A DNA stretch of 64,000 nucleotides from JAQWBS01 sp047975765 (GCA_047975765.1 JBKEEF010000012.1:186001-250000); one strand, 5' to 3'. Shown: positions 41,449 through 51,551, counted from the first letter of the stretch. The notes: generated by a model from the letters alone, not told the origin. A program made the numbers and translations.

Positions 41449-43254
41449 CTAGAAATGATATCCTAAGCCCAGATTTATCTCTTTGTCATCAGAAGTTTTT
41501 GTGGCTGCATATTTATTATATTCTAAATTCACCCCCCAATTTTGAGTTAGGTCATAGCTGAGTGTTGTTGAGAATTTTTCATTGTATCCACGATTGTTTC
41601 TTTTTGAATTATAGAATTTATCATAAGATGTAATGAGTTTTACATCTTCCCAAGGTGTGAAGATTATTCCTACTTCAGGGGAGGCATAAAAATTATTGAC
41701 GTCATCATAACGATAACCAACCTTTGGTAAAAAATATGGTTTGAGTTTATAATTAAAAAAGCTATATGCAACACCCCACCCGCCTTCTAAAACGGGTTTC
41801 AACCTGAAACCTTTCTCTCCTAACGCATTTTCAAATGAAACCTTGGCATATTTCGAAAAAATATCATTTGAAACAGAAGCATCAACAATTGAACGCATTT
41901 TGATAATGTCAAATTCATTTAAATAAAACTTGTGGTCATAGATGAAATCTAGGCTCAAAATCTTTGTTTCATAATCATCAAAATATGCAGGAGAAACATC
42001 TGAAATCTCTTGATAAACAGGTGTATATTTCAATCGAAACCCATCTTTATCAAAATGTCTATATCCCATATAAATCTTTGAAGAAGCTTTTGTTTTCAAG
42101 GCATCCCTTTTTTCCTCAACAAGTTCAATTTCATCATTTTTGCCACGATAAAGTTTGATATAATCTTCTTCTGATATTTTTTCTTTACTATATTCATAAT
42201 TCAAAATGACATCAGTTAAATATTGTTGTTTTTCTGAAAGTTTTTCTTCTTTTCCTTCTGAAATATATTTTCTTGCTTGATAAAAATCTAGCAAACTATA
42301 ATTATTTCGTATCATCTTGAGTTCATACTCAGGACTTGGTACAAAGACAACATCATCAACTTTATCTTTCTCTTTCAGATATAAAATATAGTCTATTGGT
42401 GTTTTGAAAGGTTTTGAGGTGGAAAAATCCAAGTCTTCATAAGGAACTTTGAGTAGATTATCTAAAGCTGTTCCACAATTGTGAAAAACAAAGGAATAGC
42501 CTACCAATTTTTCTTTTAACTCCCAGATATGCTTATGCATAAATTGTTTTTGGTCATCTGTCATCTTTAAATTAACTTCCCAAAGAGACCGCTGTTCCTC
42601 GTAGAGATACCCCCTCTTTTTGTTGACATAAGGCGAAAGAATGTACATTCCGTCAACAGAGGAGAAAAGAACATCATAATAAAATTCAGGAGAAGTTGTG
42701 TCGACATCAACTGCAAAATAGCTGAAAGCATGTTCCCTCAACTGCTTGCTAGAAGTTTCACCAGAAAACTTCAAAAAGAGATGTCCCATAATTGAAGTTG
42801 GAACCATATTATTTTCGGAAGCAAAAACAATGGAAACAGTATCCATTGGAACTTTTTGTTGAAATTCTTTATAGCCAAAGCAGTGCTGTTTGGGAAACGC
42901 TTTAGGAGAAATGTTTGTTTTCTTGACTAGAAAATCAAATCTTGCTGGAAACATACAAACTGCATGTTCATCATCATATCTGTCTTTAAAGAAAAAAGCC
43001 TCAATTGTTGCTTTCATCTCAGCTTTGGGATTTTTATATCCTGAAGTTCGATCAAGAAAAAACGGGCTGTGAGAGTCAATAACACTTGTTTTTCCTTCAT
43101 AGTGTAACAAATCTAACCAAGCCCGCTCTTTGTATAGTTCTTTTTCATCAGCAATTCTAATCATTTTTTGTGCGGCTGTTTCCTTTGCAAACACTGTACA
43201 AGGAAGCAACATCGCTAAAAAAACAATTGCTGATAATAAAAACCTATTCGTCAT
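41449..43254 (-). CDS. DUF4105 (Lnb-like) protein with C-terminal beta-barrel
   Basis: 601 aa from the ATG at 43254, which starts a signal peptide (MTNRFLLSAIVFLAMLLPCT, cleavage after FA). Residues about 120-330 match DUF4105 by eye: VSIVFASENNMVPTSIMGHL, the His/Phe core GHLFLKFSG, YLYEEQRSLWEVNLKMTD, HIWELKEKLVGYSFVFHNCG with a conserved NC near 260. Lnb of this superfamily remodels lipoprotein acyl chains in Gram-positives; in Gram-negatives the role is not established. Residues about 400-601 are amphipathic strands (KIYMGYRHFDKDGFRLKYTP) that end NLGLGYHF, so a fused outer-membrane barrel is likely. It overlaps the small lipoprotein gene by 11 nt. Confidence 0.75.
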   Translation of the reverse strand: MTNRFLLSAIVFLAMLLPCTVFAKETAAQKMIRIADEKELYKERAWLDLLHYEGKTSVIDSHSPFFLDRTSGYKNPKAEMKATIEAFFFKDRYDDEHAVCMFPARFDFLVKKTNISPKAFPKQHCFGYKEFQQKVPMDTVSIVFASENNMVPTSIMGHLFLKFSGETSSKQLREHAFSYFAVDVDTTSPEFYYDVLFSSVDGMYILSPYVNKKRGYLYEEQRSLWEVNLKMTDDQKQFMHKHIWELKEKLVGYSFVFHNCGTALDNLLKVPYEDLDFSTSKPFKTPIDYILYLKEKDKVDDVVFVPSPEYELKMIRNNYSLLDFYQARKYISEGKEEKLSEKQQYLTDVILNYEYSKEKISEEDYIKLYRGKNDEIELVEEKRDALKTKASSKIYMGYRHFDKDGFRLKYTPVYQEISDVSPAYFDDYETKILSLDFIYDHKFYLNEFDIIKMRSIVDASVSNDIFSKYAKVSFENALGEKGFRLKPVLEGGWGVAYSFFNYKLKPYFLPKVGYRYDDVNNFYASPEVGIIFTPWEDVKLITSYDKFYNSKRNNRGYNEKFSTTLSYDLTQNWGVNLEYNKYAATKTSDDKEINLGLGYHF

Positions 43255-43426
43255 ATTCCCAATTTTTACCCTTATCATCTGTTGATGATTTTGTTGTATT
43301 TGTTGTAGCTTTAACTGTTGAAGAAACTGTATCGCCAGTTGTTGTGAAAGCATCTTTAGTGGTCATAATTTCTGAACAACCCGAGAGAAAGAAAGCTCCA
43401 ACCAACAATAAAAACATCTTTTTCAT
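43244..43426 (-). CDS. Small lipoprotein encoded just upstream of the DUF4105 gene
   Basis: 60 aa from the ATG at 43426, with AGGAG 9 nt upstream; the longer open frame upstream is not credible. Signal MKKMFLLLVGAFFLSGCSEI with lipobox LSGC. The mature 43 residues are Thr/Ser-rich and unstructured (TTGDTVSSTVKATTNTTKSS) and end KNWEYDE. Its last codons overlap the start of the DUF4105 gene, so translation is coupled. An entericidin-like size is noted, but there is no sequence match. Confidence 0.7.
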   Translation of the reverse strand: MKKMFLLLVGAFFLSGCSEIMTTKDAFTTTGDTVSSTVKATTNTTKSSTDDKGKNWEYDE

Positions 43427-43580
43427 AAGATTACACTCCTTACGTCTTATTAAAAATGAGATTTTAACAAAAGAAAAAATGAAATCAACATCACTTTCCA
43501 ACTTATGCAAAAAAGACAATTCAGGTTGATTGTTCAGAAAAGATATAATAAACAAATAGAATATATAATTTTATAAAGCA

Positions 43581-44471
43581 ATGAACATGACTTATTTTCT
43601 TCTTTCTCTCGCTTCAATTTTTTGGGGTGGAAATTATGTGGTTGGCAGTGTATTGGTCAAAACTGCAAATCCACTTCTGCTATCTTTTCTGAGATGGCTT
43701 TTAACATCAGCACTTTTGCTAGGACTATATCGCAAATTTATTCCTGGAAATCTTCCAAAAATCAGAAAAAACTTTGGTGTTATCTTCATTCTTGCACTAC
43801 TTGGACAAGTTATGTTTCCAACAACGCTTTATGTTGGTTTGCAATATACTTCAGCACTCAATGCAGCGATATATCTTTCTGCCACCCCTGCTGTTGTCCT
43901 GCTTATCAATAAATTATTCTTCAAAGAAAAAATAACAAAATCTAATATTTTGGGGGTTTCTCTAAGTACTTTTGGTGTCCTTTTTTTATTATTAAAAGGG
44001 AACATCCTTGATCTTTCGAAGTTTAAAAACATTAACAGTGGAGAAGTCTGGACAATTATATCCGCTCTCAGCTGGGCTTTTTATTGTTCTTTTCTACGAT
44101 TAAAAGATAAAACAATTAATGGCAAAGCCTTTCTGACAACTTGTTCTGTAATTGGTACAATTATCCTGCTTCCTCTGACTATTGTATACTGTCATTATTA
44201 TAATCCAGTCGAAAGCTTCTCAGGATATTTTGAAATTGGCTTTCTATCAGGTTTAATATATTTGGTTCTCTTTCCTTCTTGGCTTGCCTATTTGTTCTGG
44301 AATAAAGGAATTTTAGAAATTGGTTCAACCAGAGGAGAGATATATACACATCTTATTCCACTTTCAGGTGGATTGTTCAGTGTTTTATTTTTGGGCGTTT
44401 CTTTAGAGAGCTTTCATGCCATTAGCTCTATCTTCATTCTTCTTGGAATTTATTTTTGTTCAAAAAAATGA
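43581..44471 (+). CDS. EamA/DMT-family inner-membrane transporter
   Basis: 296 aa with ten TM helices in two EamA repeats (residues about 1-140 and 150-295). Typical features are the N-terminal SIFWGGNYVVGSVLVKTANP, ALLGQVMFPTTLYVGLQYTS and SATPAVVLLINKLFFKEKIT, and in the second half TIISALSWAFYCSFLRLK and IPLSGGLFSVLFLGVSLESF. The family exports metabolites or amino acids; the substrate cannot be told. It is monocistronic between divergent and parallel neighbours. Confidence 0.85.
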   Translation: MNMTYFLLSLASIFWGGNYVVGSVLVKTANPLLLSFLRWLLTSALLLGLYRKFIPGNLPKIRKNFGVIFILALLGQVMFPTTLYVGLQYTSALNAAIYLSATPAVVLLINKLFFKEKITKSNILGVSLSTFGVLFLLLKGNILDLSKFKNINSGEVWTIISALSWAFYCSFLRLKDKTINGKAFLTTCSVIGTIILLPLTIVYCHYYNPVESFSGYFEIGFLSGLIYLVLFPSWLAYLFWNKGILEIGSTRGEIYTHLIPLSGGLFSVLFLGVSLESFHAISSIFILLGIYFCSKK

Positions 44472-44587
44472 ACTTTTTCATTTTTCAATCGTTATAATTG
44501 ATATTGGGGCTTTATGACTAAAATATAGATGATTATTTAAACTTTATATTTTATCATATCTCTCAAATTTTGATGATTAAGGATTAG

Positions 44588-45772
44588 ATGATGAACAAGA
44601 AGAAGACAGGAAAAAAAATATTTTTGGTTTTAATTTTATTTGCCATTGCTTTAGGTGGATATTTTTACTTCCATGACGGTGAAGAAAAGTTCACTTATAT
44701 TACTGAAAATGTTCACAAACAAGACATTCAAAAAACAGTTAATGCAACGGGTGAAGTTCGTGCCGTTGACTTAGTCACTGTTGGTGCTCAAGCCTCTGGT
44801 AAAATTGAAAAGCTATATATTGCCATTGGTCAAGACGTCAAAAAAGGCGATTTAATTGCTCAAATTGACTCAACAACACAACAAAATGAAGTGGATAAAA
44901 TCAAGGCAAAACTAAATAGTTATGAAGCCCAACTCATTGCTGCAAATGTTTCTTATAAAGTTGCTGAGAAAAAATATAATCGCCAAAAGAAGCTATATCA
45001 GCAAAAAGCAACATCTCAAGAAGATATGGAAAATGCTGAGGAAACCTATGAAAACGCAAAAGCTCAAATGGAACAAATTATCGCCTCTCTCAAAGAAAAT
45101 AGAATTTCCCTCAGCACTGCTGAAACAAATTTAGGCTATACAAAAATCACTTCTCCACTTGATGGAACGATTGTTTCTGTTCCAGTCAAAGAAGGACAAA
45201 CAGTTAATGCGGCAATGAACACACCAACAATTGTTCAAATTGCCAATCTTGATAAGATGGAAATTGTCATCGAAATTTCAGAAGGTGATATTCTCAATAT
45301 CAAACCTGAAGATAAAGTGACTTATTCGATTTTAGCAAACCTAGATAAGACTTATGAAACGACACTCAAATCTATTGATCCAGGCTTAACTTCCCTCAGC
45401 AATGGAGAATATACAGAAGTCGTTTCTTCCAGTGAAGCAATTTATTATTACGGAAGACTTATTGTTGACAACCTCGATGGCGAACTCCGCATTGGTATGA
45501 CCACACAAAATGTGATTTTTGTTGAAGCAGCAAAAGATGTTTTGACAATTCCAGCGACAGCAATCAAAGGCAATGGTAGTGGGAAATATGTTAACATTCT
45601 TCTTCCAAATGGAAAAACAGAGGAAAGAAAAATCGTCACTGGTGTTTCCGATGGTTTTAATGTTGAAGTCACTGAAGGCTTAACTGAAGGTCAAAAAGTT
45701 ATTGTAGCTCAACTTTCTTCTGAACAAATTTCTGAAAAAGCGACTGTTAAAAGAGGTCCAAGAGGGTTTTAG
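44588..45772 (+). CDS. macA: MacA-type periplasmic adaptor (membrane fusion) protein
   Basis: 394 aa. N-terminal TM anchor near 9-27 (IFLVLILFAIALGGYFYF). Split lipoyl domain (GEVRAVDLVTVGAQASGKIE and TKITSPLDGTIVSVPVKEGQ) around an alpha-hairpin at about 100-175, then beta-barrel and membrane-proximal domains ending KATVKRGPRGF. Two ATGs are in tandem (44588, 44591) behind AAGGATT; either may be used. It is the first gene of the three-gene efflux operon macA-macB-OMF with a 3-nt gap to macB. The family exports macrolides, peptides, toxins or siderophores; the substrate is unknown here. Confidence 0.9.
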   Translation: MMNKKKTGKKIFLVLILFAIALGGYFYFHDGEEKFTYITENVHKQDIQKTVNATGEVRAVDLVTVGAQASGKIEKLYIAIGQDVKKGDLIAQIDSTTQQNEVDKIKAKLNSYEAQLIAANVSYKVAEKKYNRQKKLYQQKATSQEDMENAEETYENAKAQMEQIIASLKENRISLSTAETNLGYTKITSPLDGTIVSVPVKEGQTVNAAMNTPTIVQIANLDKMEIVIEISEGDILNIKPEDKVTYSILANLDKTYETTLKSIDPGLTSLSNGEYTEVVSSSEAIYYYGRLIVDNLDGELRIGMTTQNVIFVEAAKDVLTIPATAIKGNGSGKYVNILLPNGKTEERKIVTGVSDGFNVEVTEGLTEGQKVIVAQLSSEQISEKATVKRGPRGF

Positions 45773-45775
45773 AAA

Positions 45776-47716
45776 ATGAATATTATTGAAATCAAAAACA
45801 TCAATAAGATTTTTGGAAATGAAGGTAACCAAGTTCATGCCCTTAAAAATGTCAATTTCTCAGTAGAAAAAGGGGATTTTGTTGCCATTATTGGACAATC
45901 CGGCTCAGGAAAATCAACATTAATGAATATTATTGGCTGTTTAGATGTGCCAACTTCTGGTGAATATAAAATCAACGGTGTTGAAGTGAGCAAGATGAAT
46001 TCTGACCAATTAGCAGAACTCAGATGCCAAACCTTTGGATTTATTTTTCAAAGATATAACCTTCTTACAAACCTTAAAGCAACTGACAATGCAGCTCTTC
46101 CAGCTATTTATGCTGGTGTCGATGCTGATGAAAGAAACCATAGAGCAGAGAAAATTCTGAGTACGCTTGATTTGGCAGATAAATATAATAGTCGTCCCAA
46201 TGAACTTTCTGGTGGGCAACAACAAAGAGTGAGTATTGCACGAGCTTTGATGAATGGTGGAGATATCATTTTGGCTGATGAGCCAACTGGTGCACTGGAT
46301 TCAAAAAGCGGTGAAAACGTGATGGAAATCATCAAAGAACTTCACAAAAAGGGACATACTGTCATTTTAGTAACCCACGATAAAAGCATTGCTGCGCAAG
46401 CTAGTCGAACAATTGAAATCAAAGATGGTGAAATTATTGCAGATATCAGAAGAGCAGATGATATTTATGAGATGAAAGATAAACTTAAACAAGTTGAAAG
46501 AGGAAAACTTGCACATTTCAAGTATAGCCTTATGGAAGCTTTCAATATGTCTGTTCATGCTATTATTTCTAATAAAATGCGTTCACTTTTAACGATGCTT
46601 GGCATTATTATTGGAATTGCTTCTGTTGTCTCTGTGGTCGCTCTGGGAAATGCTTCTCAAGCAAAAATTATGGAACGAATTAATTCTATGGGCACGAATA
46701 CCATTGATATCCTTCCTGGAAAAGGGTTTGGGGATATGCGTTCTGGAAGAGTTAAATCACTAAAAGTGAGCGATTCAGATTATCTCTCCAAACAAAACTT
46801 CATTGAAAATGCAACGCCTAATGTGAATGCAAATGGCACATTGGTTTATGAAAATAGTTCTGTAACTGCACAGTTGACAGGGGTTGGAGCAGAGTTTTTT
46901 GATGTGAAAGGGAAAAAGATTTCAGAAGGAAGAATTTTCACGCAAGATGAAGCTAGAAACATGGCATCTGTTGTTGTCATTGATGACAACACACTAAAAG
47001 AAATTTTTCCAAACAATCCAAACCCTGTCGGGGAAGTTATCATTTTCAACAAAAAACCTTTAGTGATTATTGGTGTAACTGAAAAAGATAATAGCCCTGG
47101 TCCAATGGCAGATTCAATGAAACTTTGGACACCATATACAACTGCGATGTATAAAATCAATGGCAGTAATGACATTAATACAATCACTGTTAAAATTTCT
47201 GACAACATCAATTCCCAAGTTGCGGAAGAAAGTATTGATGAAATTCTTACGGCTCTTCATGGAAAAAAAGATTTTTTTATGATTAATACGGATAGCATTA
47301 AGCAAACGGTTGAAAGTACAACAAACACAATGAAGCTTCTCATTTCAAGCATTGCTGTTATTTCGCTTATTGTTGGTGGAATTGGTGTAATGAATATCAT
47401 GTTAGTTTCCGTCACAGAAAGAACCAGAGAAATTGGAATCCGTATGGCAATTGGAGCCAAACAAAGAGATATTTTGCAACAATTTCTCATTGAAGCAATT
47501 TTAATCTGCGTAATTGGTGGTTTTTTAGGTGTAAGTCTTTCTATTGCTTTGGGAACAGCTCTCAACAGCTTCTCTGAAAATTTTGGAATGGATTTCTCAA
47601 CAGCCTCAATTATCTTAGCCCTAACTTGTTCAACAGCAATTGGTATAATCTTTGGATATATGCCAGCGAAAAATGCTTCTGAACTCAACCCTATCGATGC
47701 TTTAGCGAGTGAATAA
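45776..47716 (+). CDS. macB: MacB-type ABC transporter (ATPase-permease)
   Basis: 646 aa. N-terminal ABC ATPase at 1-230: Walker A IGQSGSGKSTLMNIIG near 37, signature LSGGQQQRVSIARALMNGG near 141, Walker B IILADEPTGALD near 163. A linker is followed by TM1 near 275-295, a large periplasmic domain, and TM2-4 in the last 140 residues (SSIAVISLIVGGIGVMNIML, VTERTREIGIRMAIGAKQRD). As a mechanotransmission-type pump it works with MacA and an outer-membrane channel, which is the next gene. The stop overlaps the following ATG by 1 nt (TAATG). Confidence 0.95.
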   Translation: MNIIEIKNINKIFGNEGNQVHALKNVNFSVEKGDFVAIIGQSGSGKSTLMNIIGCLDVPTSGEYKINGVEVSKMNSDQLAELRCQTFGFIFQRYNLLTNLKATDNAALPAIYAGVDADERNHRAEKILSTLDLADKYNSRPNELSGGQQQRVSIARALMNGGDIILADEPTGALDSKSGENVMEIIKELHKKGHTVILVTHDKSIAAQASRTIEIKDGEIIADIRRADDIYEMKDKLKQVERGKLAHFKYSLMEAFNMSVHAIISNKMRSLLTMLGIIIGIASVVSVVALGNASQAKIMERINSMGTNTIDILPGKGFGDMRSGRVKSLKVSDSDYLSKQNFIENATPNVNANGTLVYENSSVTAQLTGVGAEFFDVKGKKISEGRIFTQDEARNMASVVVIDDNTLKEIFPNNPNPVGEVIIFNKKPLVIIGVTEKDNSPGPMADSMKLWTPYTTAMYKINGSNDINTITVKISDNINSQVAEESIDEILTALHGKKDFFMINTDSIKQTVESTTNTMKLLISSIAVISLIVGGIGVMNIMLVSVTERTREIGIRMAIGAKQRDILQQFLIEAILICVIGGFLGVSLSIALGTALNSFSENFGMDFSTASIILALTCSTAIGIIFGYMPAKNASELNPIDALASE

Positions 47717-49083
47717 TGATGAAAAATATTTTTATAAAATGTCTCTTAATATGTTTGCTTTTGAGCAGTTGCTCAAGTGCTAAATATGACAAACCAACTT
47801 TATCTGAAGAACTTGGTCATGACGAAAATATTTCTCAAAATTTTAACATTCAAAAAGACTGGTGGAAAGGATACAACAATAAGGAACTTAATAACCTTAT
47901 CGAACTTGCATTGAAGAACAATCCTGATAATTTGAAGGCAGCACTCCAAATTGAGAAAGAGCTTTATAATTTGAATTTAGCAACCACAGACTTATTTCCA
48001 ACACTTGGTGGAAACCTCTCAACCTCTTCTCAAAGAAGAATTGATAAGCATGACAATGCTTCAAAGAACTTTTCAGGAGAAGCAAGCTTGAACTATGAAC
48101 TCGATTTGTATGGGAAAATAAGAGATGCAAAGGCGGCTCAAGAATTTGAATATGAGGCCACAATTTTGGATAAAGAAGCAGCAGAACTCGCTCTTGTTAA
48201 TAACGTAGTTGATTTATATTTTAACCTCTCATATCTCAACGATTCAATCCAAATAAGCAAACAAAATGTTGAAAACTATACCAAAATTTATAAGATTGTG
48301 AATGCTAAATTTCAATCAGGTCAAATTGATGAACTTGACGTCACAAAAGCCAGACAAAGCTTGGTTTCTGAAAAAATTAAACTTCTTGATTTGGAAACAC
48401 AATTCAGTGACCTTGAAAGAAGTTTGAAAAACATTGTAAACCTCAAACCAAATGAACCTCTCAACTTGAGTTATATTCCTGTTCTCAAACAAGAAACCCT
48501 CGTTGTTGATTTGAATGTTCCTCTTGCTGTTTTGTCTGAAAGACCAGACTTAAAAGCAAGCCAACTTCGCTTAGAAAAAGCTTTCAAAAATATGGAAATC
48601 CAAGACAAGAACTGGTATCCAAATGTTTCGCTTAGAGGGGTTCTTGGATCAAGTTCCAATAAAGCAAGAACTACATTCGATTTTCCATATATCTTAGGAA
48701 GTGTTGGGGTCGATTTACCTTTTCTCGATTGGAATAGAGTAAAAAATAACATCAAAATTTCTGAAGCTGATTATCAAATTGAGTTAGTTAACTTCAAAGA
48801 TACCTTCACACAAGCACTGAATGAAACAGCATATTATTCTTATGCTTATGACAAAACGTCTGACTCTTTAAGTTTTGTTGAACAAAAATATCAAGACAGT
48901 CAAAAACAGACCAAATATTATCAAGAAAGATACGACACTGGCAAAATTGAACTCAAAGATTTATTAGATGCAATAAACAGTGAAAATTCAGCACAAATTG
49001 AACTCATCAAGCAGAAATATATGGTTGTCAAATATGAAGGCTATGTCTACAAATCCCTCGCTGGAAAATATAGCAAAATTTAA
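47716..49083 (+). CDS. NodT-type outer-membrane factor (TolC-like) lipoprotein
   Basis: 455 aa. Lipoprotein signal with lipobox LLSSC (CSSAKYDKPT). The mature protein has the two structural OEP repeats: helices LNNLIELALKNNPDNLKAAL and VVDLYFNLSYLNDSIQISKQ, and in the second half PLAVLSERPDLKASQLRLEK and YYQERYDTGKIELKDLLDA. NodT-family proteins form trimeric channels for tripartite pumps. Directly coupled to macB, it completes a MacAB export system. Its stop overlaps that of the convergent DUF2628 gene by 4 nt. Confidence 0.92.
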   Translation: MMKNIFIKCLLICLLLSSCSSAKYDKPTLSEELGHDENISQNFNIQKDWWKGYNNKELNNLIELALKNNPDNLKAALQIEKELYNLNLATTDLFPTLGGNLSTSSQRRIDKHDNASKNFSGEASLNYELDLYGKIRDAKAAQEFEYEATILDKEAAELALVNNVVDLYFNLSYLNDSIQISKQNVENYTKIYKIVNAKFQSGQIDELDVTKARQSLVSEKIKLLDLETQFSDLERSLKNIVNLKPNEPLNLSYIPVLKQETLVVDLNVPLAVLSERPDLKASQLRLEKAFKNMEIQDKNWYPNVSLRGVLGSSSNKARTTFDFPYILGSVGVDLPFLDWNRVKNNIKISEADYQIELVNFKDTFTQALNETAYYSYAYDKTSDSLSFVEQKYQDSQKQTKYYQERYDTGKIELKDLLDAINSENSAQIELIKQKYMVVKYEGYVYKSLAGKYSKI

Positions 49084-49592
49084 TTGTTAATCTCAGAAGC
49101 TTCATAATAAGAACCTAAAAAGACAAGGATGATAGCCAAAATGAACAATAAAATTGCCCAATTATTGACTCCTCCTAGTTTTGCCATCTTTTCTTTGACT
49201 TCCTCAAAATTGCTCTGTCCATAACCAGATTTTTCTGCATCTTTGAAAAACTTTTCAGTGTAAAAAGGGAAAGCCGTGACAGCACAAAAAGCAGAAAAAG
49301 CAATATTCACATATTTAGGAGGAAGAGGAATGTATTCGAAAAAAAACGTTGCTACAAAAATTGCGAGTGCAATAAAATACATTTTTCTATATATAAAATA
49401 GAACATTCCACCAAAAAATGCCCAAACATTAAAAAGACCACTCATAACTTTTCCATTTTTATAATTGTTTTTTATGGCTTTGAAATGCTTTTCAACTTGT
49501 TTTGGTTTTCCAAGATGAACTTCCAAAAGCTGTCTTAGTTCATCGTCATTAGAAATTAATTGTTCTCTCACCTTATTTGTCGCATTAATCAT
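49080..49592 (-). CDS. DUF2628-type small membrane protein
   Basis: 170 aa. After a helical N-terminal region (residues 1-45) comes GLFNVWAFFGGMFYFIYRKM, the characteristic stretch of DUF2628 proteins (interfacial helix plus YRKMY), followed by TM helices near 70-88, 94-112 and 145-163. The protein ends in a short polar tail. AGGGAG lies 8 nt before the ATG. The function is unknown throughout the family. It is convergent with the efflux operon and divergent from the ABC-F gene. Confidence 0.75.
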   Translation of the reverse strand: MINATNKVREQLISNDDELRQLLEVHLGKPKQVEKHFKAIKNNYKNGKVMSGLFNVWAFFGGMFYFIYRKMYFIALAIFVATFFFEYIPLPPKYVNIAFSAFCAVTAFPFYTEKFFKDAEKSGYGQSNFEEVKEKMAKLGGVNNWAILLFILAIILVFLGSYYEASEINN

Positions 49593-49730
49593 TTACAAAG
49601 CTCCCTTAAAACGTTTTATTTATTTTTAGTAGTATTTTATATTAAAATCAATTTTTTTATTAAGATTATCCTATTTACTCTTATGAAATAGATTGATATA
49701 AGAAAACTTATCAAAAAACAAGAGGTAGAT

Positions 49731-51551
49731 ATGATAGATATTAATGACATCACAGTTCGTATTGGCACAAAAGTTTTGCTCGAGAAGGCAACTGCTCACA
49801 TTTCTGACGGGCAAAAGCTTGGTATTGTTGGGGCAAATGGTTGTGGTAAATCTACCCTTTTCAAAGTGTTGAAAAACGAACTTGAAACTGAAACAGGTTC
49901 TGTTTTCATGACCCCTGCCCACAAAATTGCTTTTGTTGAGCAAGAATTTGCAGATTTTGGTGTCAGACTTATCGATTTTGTTTTGAACAAAGATGTTGAG
50001 CGAAAAGAACTCTTGGAACAACTTGAGACCGCATCAGATATGGAACTTTCAGCCATTTATGAAAGACTGAATATGATTGAGGCTTCTTCTGCCGAAGCAA
50101 GAGCAGCATCTATTCTAAATGGTTTAGGTTTTAGCAATTCTGACCTTCAAAAACCAATCAAAGAATTTTCTGGTGGGTGGCAAATGAGAATGGCTCTTGC
50201 TGCAACACTTTTCCAGCCTTCAGACATTTTGCTCCTTGATGAACCAACAAATCACTTAGACTTAGAAGCGAGTATTTGGCTTGAAAGCCATTTGCAAAGA
50301 TATACAGGAACACTCCTTCTCATCAGCCATGATAGACATATTTTAAATGCAATTTGTAACTATATCATCCATTTTGACAACCAAAAACTTGTCACTTATT
50401 CTGGCGATTATGACACCTTCAAAAAAACAAGAGATATGCAGAAGATTTTGCTCCAGAAACAAGCTGTGAAGCAAGAAAAAAAGAAGGAACATTTGCAGTC
50501 TTTCGTAGATAGATTTAGATATAAAGCTTCCAAGGCTAAACAAGCACAAAGTCGTATCAAAATGCTAGAAAAGATGGATGATATTGCACTCATTGAAGAC
50601 AGTGCTGCAACCAGATTTTCATTTCCTAATCCGCCAGAACTTTCGCCTCCACTCATTAATGTTGAAGATGGTGTGATAGGCTATGGTGAAAAGGTAGTAC
50701 TCAGAAATCTAAATTTCAGCATTGGTGAAGAAGACAGAATTGCCCTTCTTGGAGCAAACGGAAACGGAAAATCAACACTCGCAAAACTCATTGCTGACCG
50801 TCTCAAATTAATGGAAGGAAAAATCCACCGCAATAGCAAGCTAAAAGTTGGATATTTTGCACAACACCAAGCTGAAGAACTTCCGCTTGATCAAACCCCA
50901 ACAGAATTTATGTCTCGTTTGATGAATGAAAATTCTGAAAGCAAAGTACGTTCCCATTTGGCAGGTTTTGGTTTGGAAAAAGAAAAAGCACTTACGATTA
51001 TTGAAAAACTTTCTGGTGGTGAAAAAGCAAAGCTTTTATTTGCTGCAATGAGCTATGATGCACCTTCTCTTCTCATTTTAGACGAACCTAACAACCACTT
51101 GGATATGGAAGCAAGAGATGCTTTGGTCACAGCCGTCAACAATTATAGTGGTGCAGTCATTCTCATCACCCATGATTTGCACCTCATTGAGTTGATTGCT
51201 GATGACCTATGGCTGGTTAAAGATGGAAGATGCAAAAGTTTTGATGGTGATCTGCAAGACTATCGTAACATTTTACTCAACACAGATTCAGATAAAAAAC
51301 AAAATGCAAAAAAAGAAAAAGTTGAAAAGAAAAAAGTGGATTATAATGAGGCTAAACTCATCACTTCTCAAATCAAAAGACTAGAACGTGAACTTGATAA
51401 ACTTCACCTCAAAAAAGAAGAAATTGAGCTCAAATTTGCCGAACTTTCTGACCCACAAGAAATTGTTTCGCTTCAAAAAGACTTAGCTTATGTTCAAAAT
51501 CAAATGAATAGTGTTGAACAAGAATGGCTTGACTTAAGTGAGAAAATATAA
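49731..51551 (+). CDS. ABC-F family ATPase (Uup/YheS-type)
   Basis: 606 aa, two ABC domains and no TM segments. Domain 1: Walker A GANGCGKSTLF near 34, signature FSGGWQMRMALAA near 144, Walker B ILLLDEPTNHLDLEAS near 164. An inter-domain linker of about 80 residues rich in Lys/Gln (the P-site tRNA interaction motif region) spans about 230-300. Domain 2: GANGNGKSTLA near 340, LSGGEKAKLLFA, LLILDEPNNHLDMEA. A C-terminal Lys/Glu coiled-coil ends it. ABC-F proteins act on ribosomes to rescue stalled states or protect from antibiotics; the specific role is not deducible. It overlaps the next gene by 1 nt. Confidence 0.92.
   Translation: MIDINDITVRIGTKVLLEKATAHISDGQKLGIVGANGCGKSTLFKVLKNELETETGSVFMTPAHKIAFVEQEFADFGVRLIDFVLNKDVERKELLEQLETASDMELSAIYERLNMIEASSAEARAASILNGLGFSNSDLQKPIKEFSGGWQMRMALAATLFQPSDILLLDEPTNHLDLEASIWLESHLQRYTGTLLLISHDRHILNAICNYIIHFDNQKLVTYSGDYDTFKKTRDMQKILLQKQAVKQEKKKEHLQSFVDRFRYKASKAKQAQSRIKMLEKMDDIALIEDSAATRFSFPNPPELSPPLINVEDGVIGYGEKVVLRNLNFSIGEEDRIALLGANGNGKSTLAKLIADRLKLMEGKIHRNSKLKVGYFAQHQAEELPLDQTPTEFMSRLMNENSESKVRSHLAGFGLEKEKALTIIEKLSGGEKAKLLFAAMSYDAPSLLILDEPNNHLDMEARDALVTAVNNYSGAVILITHDLHLIELIADDLWLVKDGRCKSFDGDLQDYRNILLNTDSDKKQNAKKEKVEKKKVDYNEAKLITSQIKRLERELDKLHLKKEEIELKFAELSDPQEIVSLQKDLAYVQNQMNSVEQEWLDLSEKI

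Noticed and set aside
40060..43426. HEXXH and DUF4105 genes as a defence or toxin system
   Set aside because: No nuclease, transposon, regulator or immunity-like gene accompanies them; both look like envelope proteins, so defence is not supported.
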